Positions 27,566 through 36,493 of a stretch of 64,000 bases of DNA are shown here, one piece after another. The stretch is from Mycolicibacterium phlei (GTDB lineage Bacteria; Actinomycetota; Actinomycetes; Mycobacteriales; Mycobacteriaceae). The notes below the pieces were generated by a model. The model searched no databases. It saw only the letters and a list, made by a program, of their open reading frames with translations, and was not told the origin of the DNA. Both the position numbers and the translations under genes were made by a program. The stretch's first letter is position 1, and every line of letters starts with the position of its first letter. The stretch lies in contig NZ_CP014475.1 of assembly GCF_001583415.1 (NCBI RefSeq), positions 4,092,001-4,156,000 on the forward strand, given 5' to 3'.

Positions 27566-28785
27566 TCGGCGGGCGACGCCGGGGCTGCGGTCGGCGGCGC
27601 GGACGGGTCGGCGGTCTTCTCGTCCGGCAGCGTCAGGTTCGCACCCGACTCGGGATCGAAGATCGCCAGCTTGGTGGTGTCGAACGCCAGCTTCAGCGGC
27701 TGGCCCATCCGGGCCTGGGACTCCACCGAGACGCGGGCGACGAACTCGTTCTCCCCCGCACCGGATTCGGCGGCCAACTCGGCCAGCTGCGCCGAGCGCG
27801 CGCCGGCGCCCTCGGTCTTGAAGTGGACGTACTTGTCGGCGCCCAGCGACTCCACCATGTCGACGGTGACGTCGAACGTCAGCGCCCGGATGCGGGCGTA
27901 GCCGTCGAGCACGGCGGCGTCCTCGAAGTGCTCGGGACGCACGCCGACGATGACGTCGCGCGGCGCCTTGCGCCGGGCCAGCAGGTCGTGGGTCTCCTGG
28001 GTCAGCGTCACCTCGCCGAACGGCAGCCGCACCCCGACGTCGGTGATGGTGGCCGGGAAGAAGTTCATCGCCGGCGACCCGATGAACCCGGCGACGAACA
28101 GGTTCGCGGGCCGGTTGTACAGCTCGTCGGGGGTGCCGATCTGCTGGGCCCGCCCGGCGAGCAGCACCACCACGCGGTCGCCCAGCGTCATCGCCTCGGT
28201 CTGGTCGTGGGTGACGTAGACGGTGGTGGTGCGCAGCCGGTTCTGCAGCCGCGCGATCTCGGTGCGCATCTGCACGCGCAGCTTGGCGTCGAGGTTGCTC
28301 AGCGGCTCGTCCATCAGGAATGCCTTGGGGCTGCGCACGATCGCGCGGCCCATCGCGACGCGCTGGCGCTGACCACCGGACAGCTGGCCCGGTTTGCGGT
28401 CCAGAAGTTCGGTCAGGTCAAGGATTTTCGCGGCCTCCTCGACCTTGCGCGCGATCTCGGCCTTGTCCATCTTGGCCAGGGTGAGCGGGAACGCGATGTT
28501 CTGGCGCACGGTCATGTGCGGGTACAGCGCGTAGGACTGGAACACCATCGCGATGTCGCGGTCCTTGGGCGCCTTCTCGTTGACCCGTTCGCCGCCGATG
28601 CGCAGTTCGCCCGACGTAATGTCCTCCAGGCCCGCGATCATGTTGAGCGTGGTGGACTTTCCGCACCCGGACGGCCCCACGAGGATGATGAACTCGCCGT
28701 CGGCGATCGTCATCGACAGCTCGTGGACGGCCGTCGCGCCGTTGGGGTAACTCTTCGTCACCCGGTCCAACACAATTTCGGCCAT
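27562..28785 (-). CDS. sugC: Trehalose ABC importer ATP-binding protein SugC
   Basis: 407 residues, a MalK-type ATPase. Walker A GPSGCGKST (37-45), Q-loop FQSYALYPHM, signature LSGGQRQR, Walker B KAFLMDEPLSNLDAKLR and the switch His in VTHDQTEAM are all intact. The C-terminal TOBE-like regulatory domain includes VGVRPEHFEDA. With SugA and SugB it powers uptake of trehalose released during mycolate transfer at the cell surface. The gene starts 4 nt after the sugB stop and overlaps the SUFU gene. A Pro/Ala-rich tail ends the protein. Confidence 0.95.
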   Translation of the reverse strand: MAEIVLDRVTKSYPNGATAVHELSMTIADGEFIILVGPSGCGKSTTLNMIAGLEDITSGELRIGGERVNEKAPKDRDIAMVFQSYALYPHMTVRQNIAFPLTLAKMDKAEIARKVEEAAKILDLTELLDRKPGQLSGGQRQRVAMGRAIVRSPKAFLMDEPLSNLDAKLRVQMRTEIARLQNRLRTTTVYVTHDQTEAMTLGDRVVVLLAGRAQQIGTPDELYNRPANLFVAGFIGSPAMNFFPATITDVGVRLPFGEVTLTQETHDLLARRKAPRDVIVGVRPEHFEDAAVLDGYARIRALTFDVTVDMVESLGADKYVHFKTEGAGARSAQLAELAAESGAGENEFVARVSVESQARMGQPLKLAFDTTKLAIFDPESGANLTLPDEKTADPSAPPTAAPASPAE

Positions 28786-28789
28786 GGAA

Positions 28790-29626
28790 CTACCCCTTCA
28801 CCGCGCCGGAGGTCAGGCCGGCGACGATCCGTCGTTGGAAGATGAGAACAAAGATGATGATCGGGATGGTGATGACCATCGCGCCGGCCGCGATCGACCC
28901 GGTGGGCTCCTCGAACTGTGAGCTGCCGGTGAAGTTCGCGATCGCCACCGGCGCGGTGATCGCCCGTTCGGTCGCGGTCAGCGACAGCGCCAGCAGCAGG
29001 TCGTTCCAGGCGAAGATGAACACCAGGATCGCGGCGGTGACGATGCCGGGCATCGCCAGCGGGGCGATCACCTTGCGGAACGCCTGAGCGGGCGTGGCGC
29101 CGTCCATCTTCGCGGCCTTCTCCAGATCCCAGGGGATCTCCCGGAAGAACGCCGACAGCGTGTAGATCGCCAGCGGCAGCGCGAAGGTGATGTACGGGAT
29201 GATCAGGCCGGGCCAGGTGTCGAACAGCCCGACGGCGCGCTCGATGTTGAAGATCGGGGTGACCAGCGAGATGTGCGGGAACATCGCGATCAGCAGCGCG
29301 ATGCCGATTAGCAGCTGCTTGCCCGGAAAGTCCAGGCGCGCCACCGCGTATGCGGCCATACCGCCGATCACCACCGCGATGACGGTGGTGATCAGGCCGA
29401 CGCCGATGGAGTTGATCAGCGCCGAGGTGAAGAAGTTGCCCTGGAAGATCGCCTTGTAGTTGTCGAAGGTGATCTCCTTCGGGATCAGCCTGCCGTCCTT
29501 GACCGTTGACGTCGGCTTGAGCGACAGCGACAAGATCCACAGCACCGGGAACAGCGCGTAGATGATCACCAGGATGTTGATGACGGTCCAGCCCGCCGCG
29601 CGCGACGTGTTGCTGCGGTCAGCCAT
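28790..29626 (-). CDS. sugB: Trehalose ABC importer permease SugB
   Basis: 278 residues and six membrane helices, MalG type. The EAA loop, which contacts the ATPase, reads AAKMDGATPAQAFRKVIAPLAMPGI. I place the start at ATG 29626 (MADRSNTSRAAGW), which shares a base with the sugA stop (TGATG); a longer frame to 29704 only covers the end of sugA. Partner of SugA in the membrane channel of the LpqY-SugABC trehalose recycling system. Confidence 0.93.
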   Translation of the reverse strand: MADRSNTSRAAGWTVINILVIIYALFPVLWILSLSLKPTSTVKDGRLIPKEITFDNYKAIFQGNFFTSALINSIGVGLITTVIAVVIGGMAAYAVARLDFPGKQLLIGIALLIAMFPHISLVTPIFNIERAVGLFDTWPGLIIPYITFALPLAIYTLSAFFREIPWDLEKAAKMDGATPAQAFRKVIAPLAMPGIVTAAILVFIFAWNDLLLALSLTATERAITAPVAIANFTGSSQFEEPTGSIAAGAMVITIPIIIFVLIFQRRIVAGLTSGAVKG

Positions 29627-30546
29627 CAGCGCCTCTCCTCCGCCGAACCGGGTGCGGCCGCACCGAAGATCTTGATGAAGATGAACGCGATGATCGCCAC
29701 GCACAGGAAGATCAGCACGCTGATGGCCGAACCCAGACCCACGTTGAACGCCTTGAACAGGTTGTCGTAGCCCAGGATCGACACCGAGCCGGTGTCATTC
29801 GCCCCGCCGGTCAGCACGTAGATGTTGTCGAAGATGCGGAACGCGTCGAGGGTGCGGAACAGCAGCGCCACCAGGATCGCCGGTTTGATCAGCGGCAGGA
29901 TCACCTTGGTGAGCCGCTTCCACGCACCGGCGCCGTCCATCTGGGCGGCGTCGAGCAGATCCTGCGGCACCAGCGCCAGACCGGCCAGCAGCAGCAGCGC
30001 CATGAACGGCGTGGTCTTCCAGACCTCGGCGAGCACGACGATCGCCAGCGACGGCAGCTGCTCGGTCAGCGGTGCGGTGCCCTCGGGCAGCAGGTTGGCC
30101 AGGTACCCGGTATGCGGGGTCCACGCGTAGTACCAGCTGTAGGACGCCGCGACGGTGACGATGCCGTACGGGATCAGCACCGCGGTGCGCACCACACCCT
30201 TGCCGAAGATGGTGCGGTGCATGACCAGTGCCAGCGCCATGCCGAGCACGAACTCGATGGCCACCGACACCACGGTGATGCCCAGCGTCACGAAAAACGC
30301 GTTCCACCAGTACTGGTCGGTGAGGATGGTGATGTAGTTGCCCAACCCGATGAACTCGGTGTCCTCGGGTGCGGCCATGTTGTTGCGCTGCAGGCTCAGC
30401 CAGAACGCGTACGCGATCGGGTATCCCGTCACCGCGAGCATCAGGATGACCGCGGGCGCGATGAGCAGGAACGCCAGCCGTCGCTCGGAGCGCTTGTCGT
30501 CGGAGCCGGTGGCCGGCGCGGCCGGGGTCTCGGTGGTGGCGGTCAC
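29626..30546 (-). CDS. sugA: Trehalose ABC importer permease SugA
   Basis: 306 residues, MalF type, with six predicted membrane helices after a charged N-terminal tail (SDDKRSERRLAFLLIAPAV). The EAA loop is DAAQMDGAGAWKRLTKVILPLIKPAI. Its start overlaps the lpqY stop by 4 nt. Together with SugB it forms the transmembrane path for trehalose. Order and overlaps are those of the conserved mycobacterial operon. Confidence 0.93.
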   Translation of the reverse strand: MTATTETPAAPATGSDDKRSERRLAFLLIAPAVILMLAVTGYPIAYAFWLSLQRNNMAAPEDTEFIGLGNYITILTDQYWWNAFFVTLGITVVSVAIEFVLGMALALVMHRTIFGKGVVRTAVLIPYGIVTVAASYSWYYAWTPHTGYLANLLPEGTAPLTEQLPSLAIVVLAEVWKTTPFMALLLLAGLALVPQDLLDAAQMDGAGAWKRLTKVILPLIKPAILVALLFRTLDAFRIFDNIYVLTGGANDTGSVSILGYDNLFKAFNVGLGSAISVLIFLCVAIIAFIFIKIFGAAAPGSAEERR

Positions 30547-31940
30547 GGGATCAGCCCCTTACCGTCGATGGCCTTCTGCACCTGTTCGGCCAGTTCGTCC
30601 GCGGTGCGTTCCGGGTCGATGTCGGTGATCGGCGCCAGCGTCGCCGAGATCCGGGTGGACACCGCCTGGTAGTTCGGGGTGGCAGGCCGCACCGCGGCGT
30701 TGGTGAGCTGGTCGCGGATGATCTCGTACTGCGGGTACTTCTGCTGGAACGCCGGATCGTCGTAGAGCGAGGCCCGCACCGCGGGCAGCCCGCCCTCGAC
30801 CGAGGTGTAACGCTGGTTCTCCACGTTGCGCAGGCAGCGGATGGCCTCGAACGCCTCCGCCTTGTGCTGGGTCGTCTTGGCAACCGCCAGGTTCAGCCCG
30901 CCGAGGGTCACCTTGGCCGGTTCGCCCGGGTTGACGCCCGGATAGTGCGCGAAGCCGAACACCTTCTTGCTGGCGTCGTAGGCGATCTCGAACTGCTCGT
31001 CGGTCGGCGAGAAGGTGCCCGCCTCACCGATGCTGCCTGCCAGCGCCGGATCCTCGTTCAGCGGGAGGAACGGCACCCCGCCCTTGACGGCGTTCTCCAG
31101 CATCGACGGCAGCACGAACGGCCAGTTCACCTCGAGCGCGGCGCGGCCCTGTTCGAGCGCCAACCGGGCGGTGCCCTCGTCGGTCTGGGTGATCGAGGGG
31201 TCGGCCCCCGGCGCGGTGGCCACCGACTTGATGATCTCCAGCGCCTTGACGGTGGCGGCCCGGTGCTCGGGGGTGTCGGTCAGCGTCACCGTCGAGCCGT
31301 CGTCGGAAAGCACCTTCCCGCCCGCACTTTCCAGCAACGTGTTGAACCAGACAACCAGGCCTTCGTACTGCTTGCCCTGCACGGCAATCCAGCTGGGCCC
31401 ACCCTCCCGGTACAGGCGGGTCGCCTCGGCGACCATACCGTCCCAGGTGGTGGGCGGCTCAGGCATCAAATCTGCCCGGTACCAAAGTAATTGGGTGTTC
31501 GTGGTGATCGGTGAGGCGTACAGCTTGCCCTGCCACTTCGCGGTCTCCAGCGGGCCGGGCAGCGTGTTGCTCATCGCGTCGGACTCGGCCAGCCCCGCCG
31601 GATCCTCCGACAGCGGCAAAGCCCAACCGGCCTCGGCGAACTCGGCGGTCCACACCACGTCGAGCGCCATCACGTCGAGGGTCTTGTCGTTGCCGGTGAG
31701 CCGGCGCGCGAGCTGCAGGCGCTGGTCGTCGGCGCCCTTGGGCAGGCTCACCTGCTTGATGGTGAAACGCCCGCCGAGCTGCTCGTTGCACCGGTTGGCC
31801 ACCGCGGTGAACGTCTGCGCCTCATTGGCCGGCGTGTAGTAGTTGATGACGATGCCGCCGTCGCTGGACCCGCACGCCGTCAGCATTGACGCCGTCGCCA
31901 GCGCAGCCACCGCCGCAGCACCTAGCCGCTGAGCGCGCAC
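30543..31940 (-). CDS. lpqY: Trehalose-binding lipoprotein LpqY
   Basis: About 465 residues, close to the 468 of the M. tuberculosis protein. The signal peptide ends ATASMLTACGSS, a good lipobox, so it is anchored on the outer face of the membrane. The body is a family 1 extracellular solute-binding protein (IVINYYTPANEAQTFTAVANRCNEQ, VMALDVVWTAEFAEAGWALPL, YYP-rich C-lobe) that delivers trehalose to SugAB. I chose the second of two adjacent GTG codons (31940) because GGAGG lies 6 nt before it. First gene of the operon; a promoter is seen about 70-100 bp upstream. Confidence 0.93.
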   Translation of the reverse strand: MRAQRLGAAAVAALATASMLTACGSSDGGIVINYYTPANEAQTFTAVANRCNEQLGGRFTIKQVSLPKGADDQRLQLARRLTGNDKTLDVMALDVVWTAEFAEAGWALPLSEDPAGLAESDAMSNTLPGPLETAKWQGKLYASPITTNTQLLWYRADLMPEPPTTWDGMVAEATRLYREGGPSWIAVQGKQYEGLVVWFNTLLESAGGKVLSDDGSTVTLTDTPEHRAATVKALEIIKSVATAPGADPSITQTDEGTARLALEQGRAALEVNWPFVLPSMLENAVKGGVPFLPLNEDPALAGSIGEAGTFSPTDEQFEIAYDASKKVFGFAHYPGVNPGEPAKVTLGGLNLAVAKTTQHKAEAFEAIRCLRNVENQRYTSVEGGLPAVRASLYDDPAFQQKYPQYEIIRDQLTNAAVRPATPNYQAVSTRISATLAPITDIDPERTADELAEQVQKAIDGKGLIP

Positions 31941-32007
31941 CACCCGCCTCCATCCGCGTCCGATGTCGGCCGCCGGAACACTCCCGGCGGCAATCTCCCG
32001 CGCGCAA

Positions 32008-32037
32008 ACCGTATTGCCACAAGCGCGTGATATGCAA
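32008..32037 (-). promoter_or_regulatory. Promoter of the lpqY-sugABC operon
   Basis: On the minus strand TTGCAT (32032-32037), an 18-bp spacer and TACGGT (32008-32013) make a reasonable SigA-type promoter, leaving a leader of about 60 nt with a GGAGG site. Confidence 0.45.
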
Positions 32038-32112
32038 CACCCCGGCCGCGCGCGTCGCACACCGTTATGGAATTGGGAGCGGACGCGAACTGCGGAGACG
32101 GCCGCCGCGGCG

Positions 32113-32625
32113 TCAGATGCTCAAGCGCGCCAGCAAATCCCGGCCGCGTTCGGCGTTCTGCGGGTCACACAGCACGTCGTAGCGGCCGGCGACCAGTTGC
32201 ATGGTCGAGCTGAAATCTCTTGTGCCACGCGTCATCGCATAGGGCACCGCGGAGGTGATCAGGCCGAAGAAGACGCCGGCGATCAGACCGGTGATCAGCG
32301 CGGCCCACGGGTTCGGGGAAAAGAAGCCCAGGATCAGGCCGATGAACAGACCCAGCCAGGCACCGGACAGCGCACCCCCGCCGAGCACCTTCGGCCAGGT
32401 CAACCGCCCGGTCACCCGCTCGACCTGCATCAGGTCCACGCCGACGATGGTGACCTGCTGCACCGGGAACTGCTGATCCGACAGGTAGTCGACGGCGCGC
32501 TGGGCCTCGGCGTAGGTCGGGTAGGAACCGATCGGCCACCCCTTCGGCGGAGTCGGCAGGTTCACCGGACCCCGCTTGGCCGGGGTCGGGCCCGGGTTGG
32601 CCCCGGATTGGAACGGGCTGGTCAT
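32113..32625 (-). CDS. Small membrane protein with stress-protein 17M-like domain (Rv1234-like)
   Basis: 170 residues. A Pro-rich cytosolic start leads into a domain like Bacillus general stress protein 17M (GSYPTYAEAQRAVDYLSDQQFPVQQVTIVGVDL), then two glycine-rich membrane segments (SGAWLGLFIGLILGFF and AALITGLIAGVFFGLIT), and a short tail (YDVLCDPQNAERGRDLLARL). Function is not known. ATG 32625 has a purine-rich GGAGGAAGAGG before it; the longer frame to 33288 is antisense to other genes. Divergent from the DUF4190 gene. Located beside lpqY as in M. tuberculosis. Confidence 0.82.
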   Translation of the reverse strand: MTSPFQSGANPGPTPAKRGPVNLPTPPKGWPIGSYPTYAEAQRAVDYLSDQQFPVQQVTIVGVDLMQVERVTGRLTWPKVLGGGALSGAWLGLFIGLILGFFSPNPWAALITGLIAGVFFGLITSAVPYAMTRGTRDFSSTMQLVAGRYDVLCDPQNAERGRDLLARLSI

Positions 32626-32721
32626 TCGTCCTCTTCCTCCCTCGTTGGCGCACACACTCGCTACCGGTTGATCCTGTCCGATCAACGATCGTCGGGCCGG
32701 GTTGGTGCCCCCACGGTGCGC

Positions 32722-32727
32722 TAGGTT
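32722..32727 (+). promoter_or_regulatory. -10 element of leaderless DUF4190 gene
   Basis: TAGGTT, 6 nt before ATG 32734, with no Shine-Dalgarno sequence between. Confidence 0.5.
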
Positions 32728-32733
32728 GACAGC

Positions 32734-33150
32734 ATGACAAATCCGACGGGCGAGGCGGGAGGAACGCCGGCATCCGACGCCGCCGCGGCGGACACCCGGA
32801 CCCCCGCGCCGCCGGCGGAGCACGCGCAGCCGTACAGCGCCTACCCGGCGCCCTACCCACAGCCGTACGGCCACCCCGTGTCCGGGTACGGGGCCCGTCC
32901 CGCACCGAAGGTCAGCGTGGTCGCGATTTCGTCGGTGGTGGCCTCGGCGCTCGGCCTGCTGCCGATGCTGTTCGGGCTCACCTCGGTCATCGGGGTGGCG
33001 CTCGGCGTGATCGCGCTGAACCGGATGCGCTTCACCGGGGAGAGCGGTCGCGGTCTGGCGATCGCGGGCATCGCCGTCGGCGCCGTGACGTTCCTGGCCA
33101 GCTGGCTGATCGGCATCGCGTTCTTGACCAGTGGGCCGGCGCTGCGATGA
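32734..33150 (+). CDS. DUF4190-type small membrane protein
   Basis: 138 residues. A disordered Pro/Ala/Tyr-rich N-terminal half (YPAPYPQPYGHP) is followed by two hydrophobic segments: VAISSVVASALGLLPMLFGLTSVIGVALGVIAL and GLAIAGIAVGAVTFLASWLIG, separated by a short RMRFTGESGRG loop, the DUF4190 pattern. Cytosolic proline-rich tails of this kind may bind partners at the membrane; no function is known. Leaderless start. Overlaps the next gene, a paralogue, by 4 nt. Confidence 0.82.
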   Translation: MTNPTGEAGGTPASDAAAADTRTPAPPAEHAQPYSAYPAPYPQPYGHPVSGYGARPAPKVSVVAISSVVASALGLLPMLFGLTSVIGVALGVIALNRMRFTGESGRGLAIAGIAVGAVTFLASWLIGIAFLTSGPALR

Positions 33151-33584
33151 CCGGCCCCGACGAACAGCCCCGCGGCGACGAGTACCCGCCGCTGGAGGAC
33201 TACCCGGCCTATCTCCCGGAGGAGACGCTGCCGCCGCCGGTCTACCCGGCGCCGCCGCCGTACCCACCGCCCGCCTATCCGCCACCACCGAACTACCCGC
33301 CCCCGCAGGGGTATTCGCCGTACTACCCGTACCCCGGATACCTGCTGGCGAAGCCGGCCGGCGTCAACGGCATGGCGATCGGCGCGCTGGTGGCCTCGAT
33401 CGGCGGCGTCGCCTGCTGCGGGCTCAGCGCCGTGCCCGGGCTGTTGCTCGGCGTCCTGGCGATGCGCGAGACCCGGCGCACCGGCCAGGACGGCTACGGA
33501 ATCGCGTTGGCCGCCACCATCATCGGCGGCCTCGTCGTCGCGGGCACGCTGCTGTACTTCCTGGTCCTGCTGCTGGGCGCCTGA
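33147..33584 (+). CDS. DUF4190-type small membrane protein, paralogue
   Basis: 145 residues with the same plan as its upstream neighbour: a proline/tyrosine-rich tail (repeated PPPxYPPP units, about residues 30-65), then VNGMAIGALVASIGGVACCGLSAVPGLLLGVLAMRETRRTGQDGYGIALAATIIGGL, the two-helix DUF4190 core. Start ATG overlaps the previous stop (ATGA), so the pair is one operon and probably arose by duplication. Two adjacent cysteines (ACC) in the first helix might allow disulfide or lipid contacts. Function unknown. Confidence 0.82.
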   Translation: MTGPDEQPRGDEYPPLEDYPAYLPEETLPPPVYPAPPPYPPPAYPPPPNYPPPQGYSPYYPYPGYLLAKPAGVNGMAIGALVASIGGVACCGLSAVPGLLLGVLAMRETRRTGQDGYGIALAATIIGGLVVAGTLLYFLVLLLGA

Positions 33585-33591
33585 CCACGGA

Positions 33592-34560
33592 TCATGTCGG
33601 CGGGGTGAACCGCTCCCCGGTGCGCTGCATCCCCGCCGCGCGGCCCTTGGCGGCGATCACCAACGCCATCTTGCGGCTGGCCTCGTCGATCATCTCGTCG
33701 CCGAGCATCACCGCTCCCCTGGCGCCGCCCTCGCGGGAGGTGTGCCACTCGTAGGCCTCCAGTATCAGCTCGGCGTGGTCGTAGTCCTTCTGCCGCGGGC
33801 TGAAAACCTCGTTGCCCGCAGCGATCTGGTCGGGGTGCAGCACCCACTTGCCGTCATAGCCGAGCGCCGCCGACCGGCCCGCCACCCGGCGGAAGCCGTC
33901 GACGTCGCGGATCTTCAGGTAGGGCCCGTCGATCGCGAGCACACCGTGGGTGCGCGCGGCGACCAGGATCTGCATCAGCACGTAGTGGTGGGCGTCGCCG
34001 ACGTCGTAGCCCTCGGGCTGTTCGCCGACCTCCAGCGTGCGCATGTTCAGGCTGGCCGCCATGTCGGCGGGGCCGAGCACCAGCGCCTGCACCCGCGGAT
34101 GCGCCGCGATGCCGTCAATATTGGTGAGGCCCTGGGCATTCTCGATCTGCGCCTCTATGCCGATACCGCCGACGGGCAGCCCGTAGGTGGTCTCGAGCTG
34201 GGTCAGCAGCAGATCCAGCGCGTGGATGTGCGAGACGTCGGGCACCTTCGGCAGCACGATGATGTCGAGCTTGCCGCCGTCGGACTGCGCCACGGTGGAC
34301 ACCACCTCGATGGTGTCGGCGTACGTCCACGGCGTCGTCCAGTCGTTGACCCGCACCCCGCGCAGCTGGTCACCCCAGCCGGGCTCGGTCAACGCCCGGG
34401 CGACCCGGCTGCGGGCCTCGGCCTTGGCGTCGGGGGCGACGGCGTCCTCGAGGTCGAGGAACACCTCGTCGGCGGGCAGGGTTTTGGCCTTCTCGACCAT
34501 CTTCGCGCTGCTCCCGGGAACGGACAGCACCGTTCGTCGGGGTCGGTACCGGTTTTCCAC
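33592..34560 (-). CDS. HpcH/HpaI aldolase / CitE-like CoA ester lyase
   Basis: 322 residues. The (beta/alpha)8 CitE-like fold is shown by RTVLSVPGSSAKMVEKA at the start, DEVFLDLEDAVAP (metal-binding Glu/Asp), VRVNDWTT, VLPKVPDVSHI, EAQIENAQGL (second metal ligand) and LGYDGKWVLHPDQI. Relatives cleave or form malyl-CoA, methylmalyl-CoA or citramalyl-CoA; there are no citrate lyase alpha or gamma subunits here, so it is not a classical citrate lyase. GTG 34560 is divergent from the MgtE-like gene 25 bp away. The exact substrate is open. Confidence 0.85.
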   Translation of the reverse strand: MENRYRPRRTVLSVPGSSAKMVEKAKTLPADEVFLDLEDAVAPDAKAEARSRVARALTEPGWGDQLRGVRVNDWTTPWTYADTIEVVSTVAQSDGGKLDIIVLPKVPDVSHIHALDLLLTQLETTYGLPVGGIGIEAQIENAQGLTNIDGIAAHPRVQALVLGPADMAASLNMRTLEVGEQPEGYDVGDAHHYVLMQILVAARTHGVLAIDGPYLKIRDVDGFRRVAGRSAALGYDGKWVLHPDQIAAGNEVFSPRQKDYDHAELILEAYEWHTSREGGARGAVMLGDEMIDEASRKMALVIAAKGRAAGMQRTGERFTPPT

Positions 34561-34572
34561 GCCTACAGTCTC

Positions 34573-34578
34573 TACCCT
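34573..34578 (+). promoter_or_regulatory. -10 element of leaderless MgtE-like gene
   Basis: TACCCT, 7 nt before ATG 34586. It lies in the 25-bp gap between the divergent CitE-like and MgtE-like genes. Confidence 0.45.
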
Positions 34579-34585
34579 TTGAAAT

Positions 34586-35881
34586 ATGGCGGCGGTGAAC
34601 AGGGTCTATGCAGCCCGGCTCGCGGGCATGGTGGTGCTGGGCCCCGACGGCGAGTCCATCGGCCGCGTCCGCGATGTGGTGGTCAGCATCAGCATCATCC
34701 GCCAACAACCGCGGGTGCTCGGGCTGGTCGTCGAACTGCTCACGCGGCGAAGAATTTTCGTTCCGATCCTGCGGGTGACCTCGATCGAGCCGGGCGCGGT
34801 CACGCTGGCCACCGGCAGCGTGTCGCTGCGCCGGTTCCAGCAGCGGCCCGGTGAGGTGCTGGTGCTGGGACAGGTGATCGAGACCCGGGTGCAGACCGAC
34901 GATCCGGATCTCCCGGAGCTGGCCGGCATCGACCTGATCGTCGTCGACCTCGGCATCGAGCAGACCCGCACCCGCGACTGGATCGTCACCAAGGTCGCGG
35001 TGCGCCCGGCGCACCGCAGGCTGGGCAGGCGCAGCAACGTGCACATCGTCGACTGGCAGCACGTGCACGGGCTGACACCGTCGGGGCTGGCCATGCCCGA
35101 CCAGGGGGTGGCGCAACTGCTCGAGCAGTTCCAGGGCCAGCGCGCCGTCGAGGTGGCCGAGGCCATCCGCGAACTGCCCGCCAAACGCCGCTACGAGGTG
35201 GTCAGGGCGCTCGACGACGAACGGCTCGCCGACGTCCTGCAGGAGCTGCCCGAGGACGACCAGACCGACGTGCTCAAGCGGCTGCCCGCCGAACGGGCCG
35301 CCGACGTGCTCGAGGCGATGGACCCCGACGACGCCGCCGACCTGCTGGGGTCGATGACCCCCAACGACGCCGAGCAGTTCCTGCGCCGCATGGACCCGGA
35401 GGACTCCGAGGACGTGCGACGCCTGCTGGCGCACTCCCCCAACACCGCGGGCGGCCTGATGACGTCGGAGCCGGTGATCCTCGCGCCCGACACCACCGTC
35501 GCCGAGGCGCTGGCCCGGGTCCGCGACCCCGACCTGACCCCGGCACTGGCGTCGCTGGTGTTCGTGGTGCGCCCGCCGACCGCCACCCCCACCGGCCACT
35601 ACCTGGGCTGTGTGCACCTGCAGCGGTTGCTGCGCGAACCCCCGGCCGACCTGGTCAGCGGCATCGTCGACACCGATCTGCCCAACCTGAGCCCCGACGA
35701 CTCGCTGGCCGCGGTGACCCGCTACTTCGCCGCCTACAACCTGGTGTGCGCCCCGGTGGTCGACGAGGAGAACCACCTGCTGGGCGCCGTGTCCGTCGAC
35801 GACGTGCTCGACCACCTGCTGCCCGACGACTGGCGCGACACCGAGGAGCCCGAGCTGACCAGCGCCGAGGGGGCGACATGA
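34586..35881 (+). CDS. MgtE N-domain and CBS-domain protein without a channel (Rv1232c-like)
   Basis: 431 residues, soluble. It starts with a PRC-barrel-like module (GMVVLGPDGESIGRVRDVVV), repeats a second such region near residue 125, then shows the superhelical MgtE N-terminal domain made of repeated LPxxxxxxVLxxLxxxxxADVLxxL units (about 205-275) and two CBS domains (MTSEPVILAPDTTVAEALARV and SPDDSLAAVTRYFAAYNLVCAPVVDEENHLLGAVSVDDVLDHL). In true MgtE these sense Mg2+ and gate the pore, but no membrane helices follow here. Its 4-nt overlap with a two-helix DUF1003 gene suggests a joint function. Confidence 0.85.
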   Translation: MAAVNRVYAARLAGMVVLGPDGESIGRVRDVVVSISIIRQQPRVLGLVVELLTRRRIFVPILRVTSIEPGAVTLATGSVSLRRFQQRPGEVLVLGQVIETRVQTDDPDLPELAGIDLIVVDLGIEQTRTRDWIVTKVAVRPAHRRLGRRSNVHIVDWQHVHGLTPSGLAMPDQGVAQLLEQFQGQRAVEVAEAIRELPAKRRYEVVRALDDERLADVLQELPEDDQTDVLKRLPAERAADVLEAMDPDDAADLLGSMTPNDAEQFLRRMDPEDSEDVRRLLAHSPNTAGGLMTSEPVILAPDTTVAEALARVRDPDLTPALASLVFVVRPPTATPTGHYLGCVHLQRLLREPPADLVSGIVDTDLPNLSPDDSLAAVTRYFAAYNLVCAPVVDEENHLLGAVSVDDVLDHLLPDDWRDTEEPELTSAEGAT

Positions 35882-36414
35882 CCGAGCGCAGCAGGCTCGA
35901 CACGCCGGTCACCGGACGCCGGTTCGCCTTCAACTACGACCCCGAGGCGGTCGGCCGGTTCAGCGAGTCGATCGCCCGGTTCCTGGGCACCGGCCGCTAC
36001 CTGGCCTGGCAGACGATCATCGTGATCGTCTGGATCTCGCTGAACCTGTTCGCGGTGGGCCTGCGGTGGGATCCCTACCCGTTCATCCTGCTGAACCTGG
36101 CGTTCTCCACCCAGGCGGCCTACGCCGCGCCGCTGATCCTGCTGGCGCAGAACCGCCAGGAGAACCGCGACCGCGTCGCGCTCGACGAGGACCGCCGCCG
36201 CGCCCTGCAGACCAAGGCCGACACCGAGTACCTGGCCCGCGAACTGGCCGCGCTGCGGCTGGCGGTCGGCGAGGTCGTCACCCGCGACTACCTGCGCCGC
36301 GAGCTCGAGGAACTGCGCGAGATCCTGACCCAGATGCAGGACGCGACGGCCGACGCGGACGAGGACGGCGAGGCCGCCGAACGACGGACACGCAAGTCGG
36401 GTGCCGGCGGCTGA
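35878..36414 (+). CDS. DUF1003 membrane protein (Rv1231c-like)
   Basis: 178 residues. After a soluble start (RRFAFNYDPEAVGRFSESIARFLGTGRYLAWQTIIVIVWISLNLFAVGLRWDPYPFILLNLAFSTQAAYAAPLILLAQNRQ is the family core, about 15-95) with two membrane helices, a long charged coiled coil runs to the end (DRVALDEDRRRALQTKADTEYLARELAALR). The acidic tail is rich in Asp/Glu/Ala. ATG 35878 overlaps the MgtE-like stop, so the two are translationally coupled. Role unknown; the coiled coil could contact the CBS/MgtE_N partner. Confidence 0.88.
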   Translation: MTERSRLDTPVTGRRFAFNYDPEAVGRFSESIARFLGTGRYLAWQTIIVIVWISLNLFAVGLRWDPYPFILLNLAFSTQAAYAAPLILLAQNRQENRDRVALDEDRRRALQTKADTEYLARELAALRLAVGEVVTRDYLRRELEELREILTQMQDATADADEDGEAAERRTRKSGAGG

Positions 36415-36493
36415 CCCCATTGCCGTAACTTTTACGTGATCGACTAGGTATGGTGACTTGGTTCACAAGCGATCTCACACCAAGGACGGTTGA

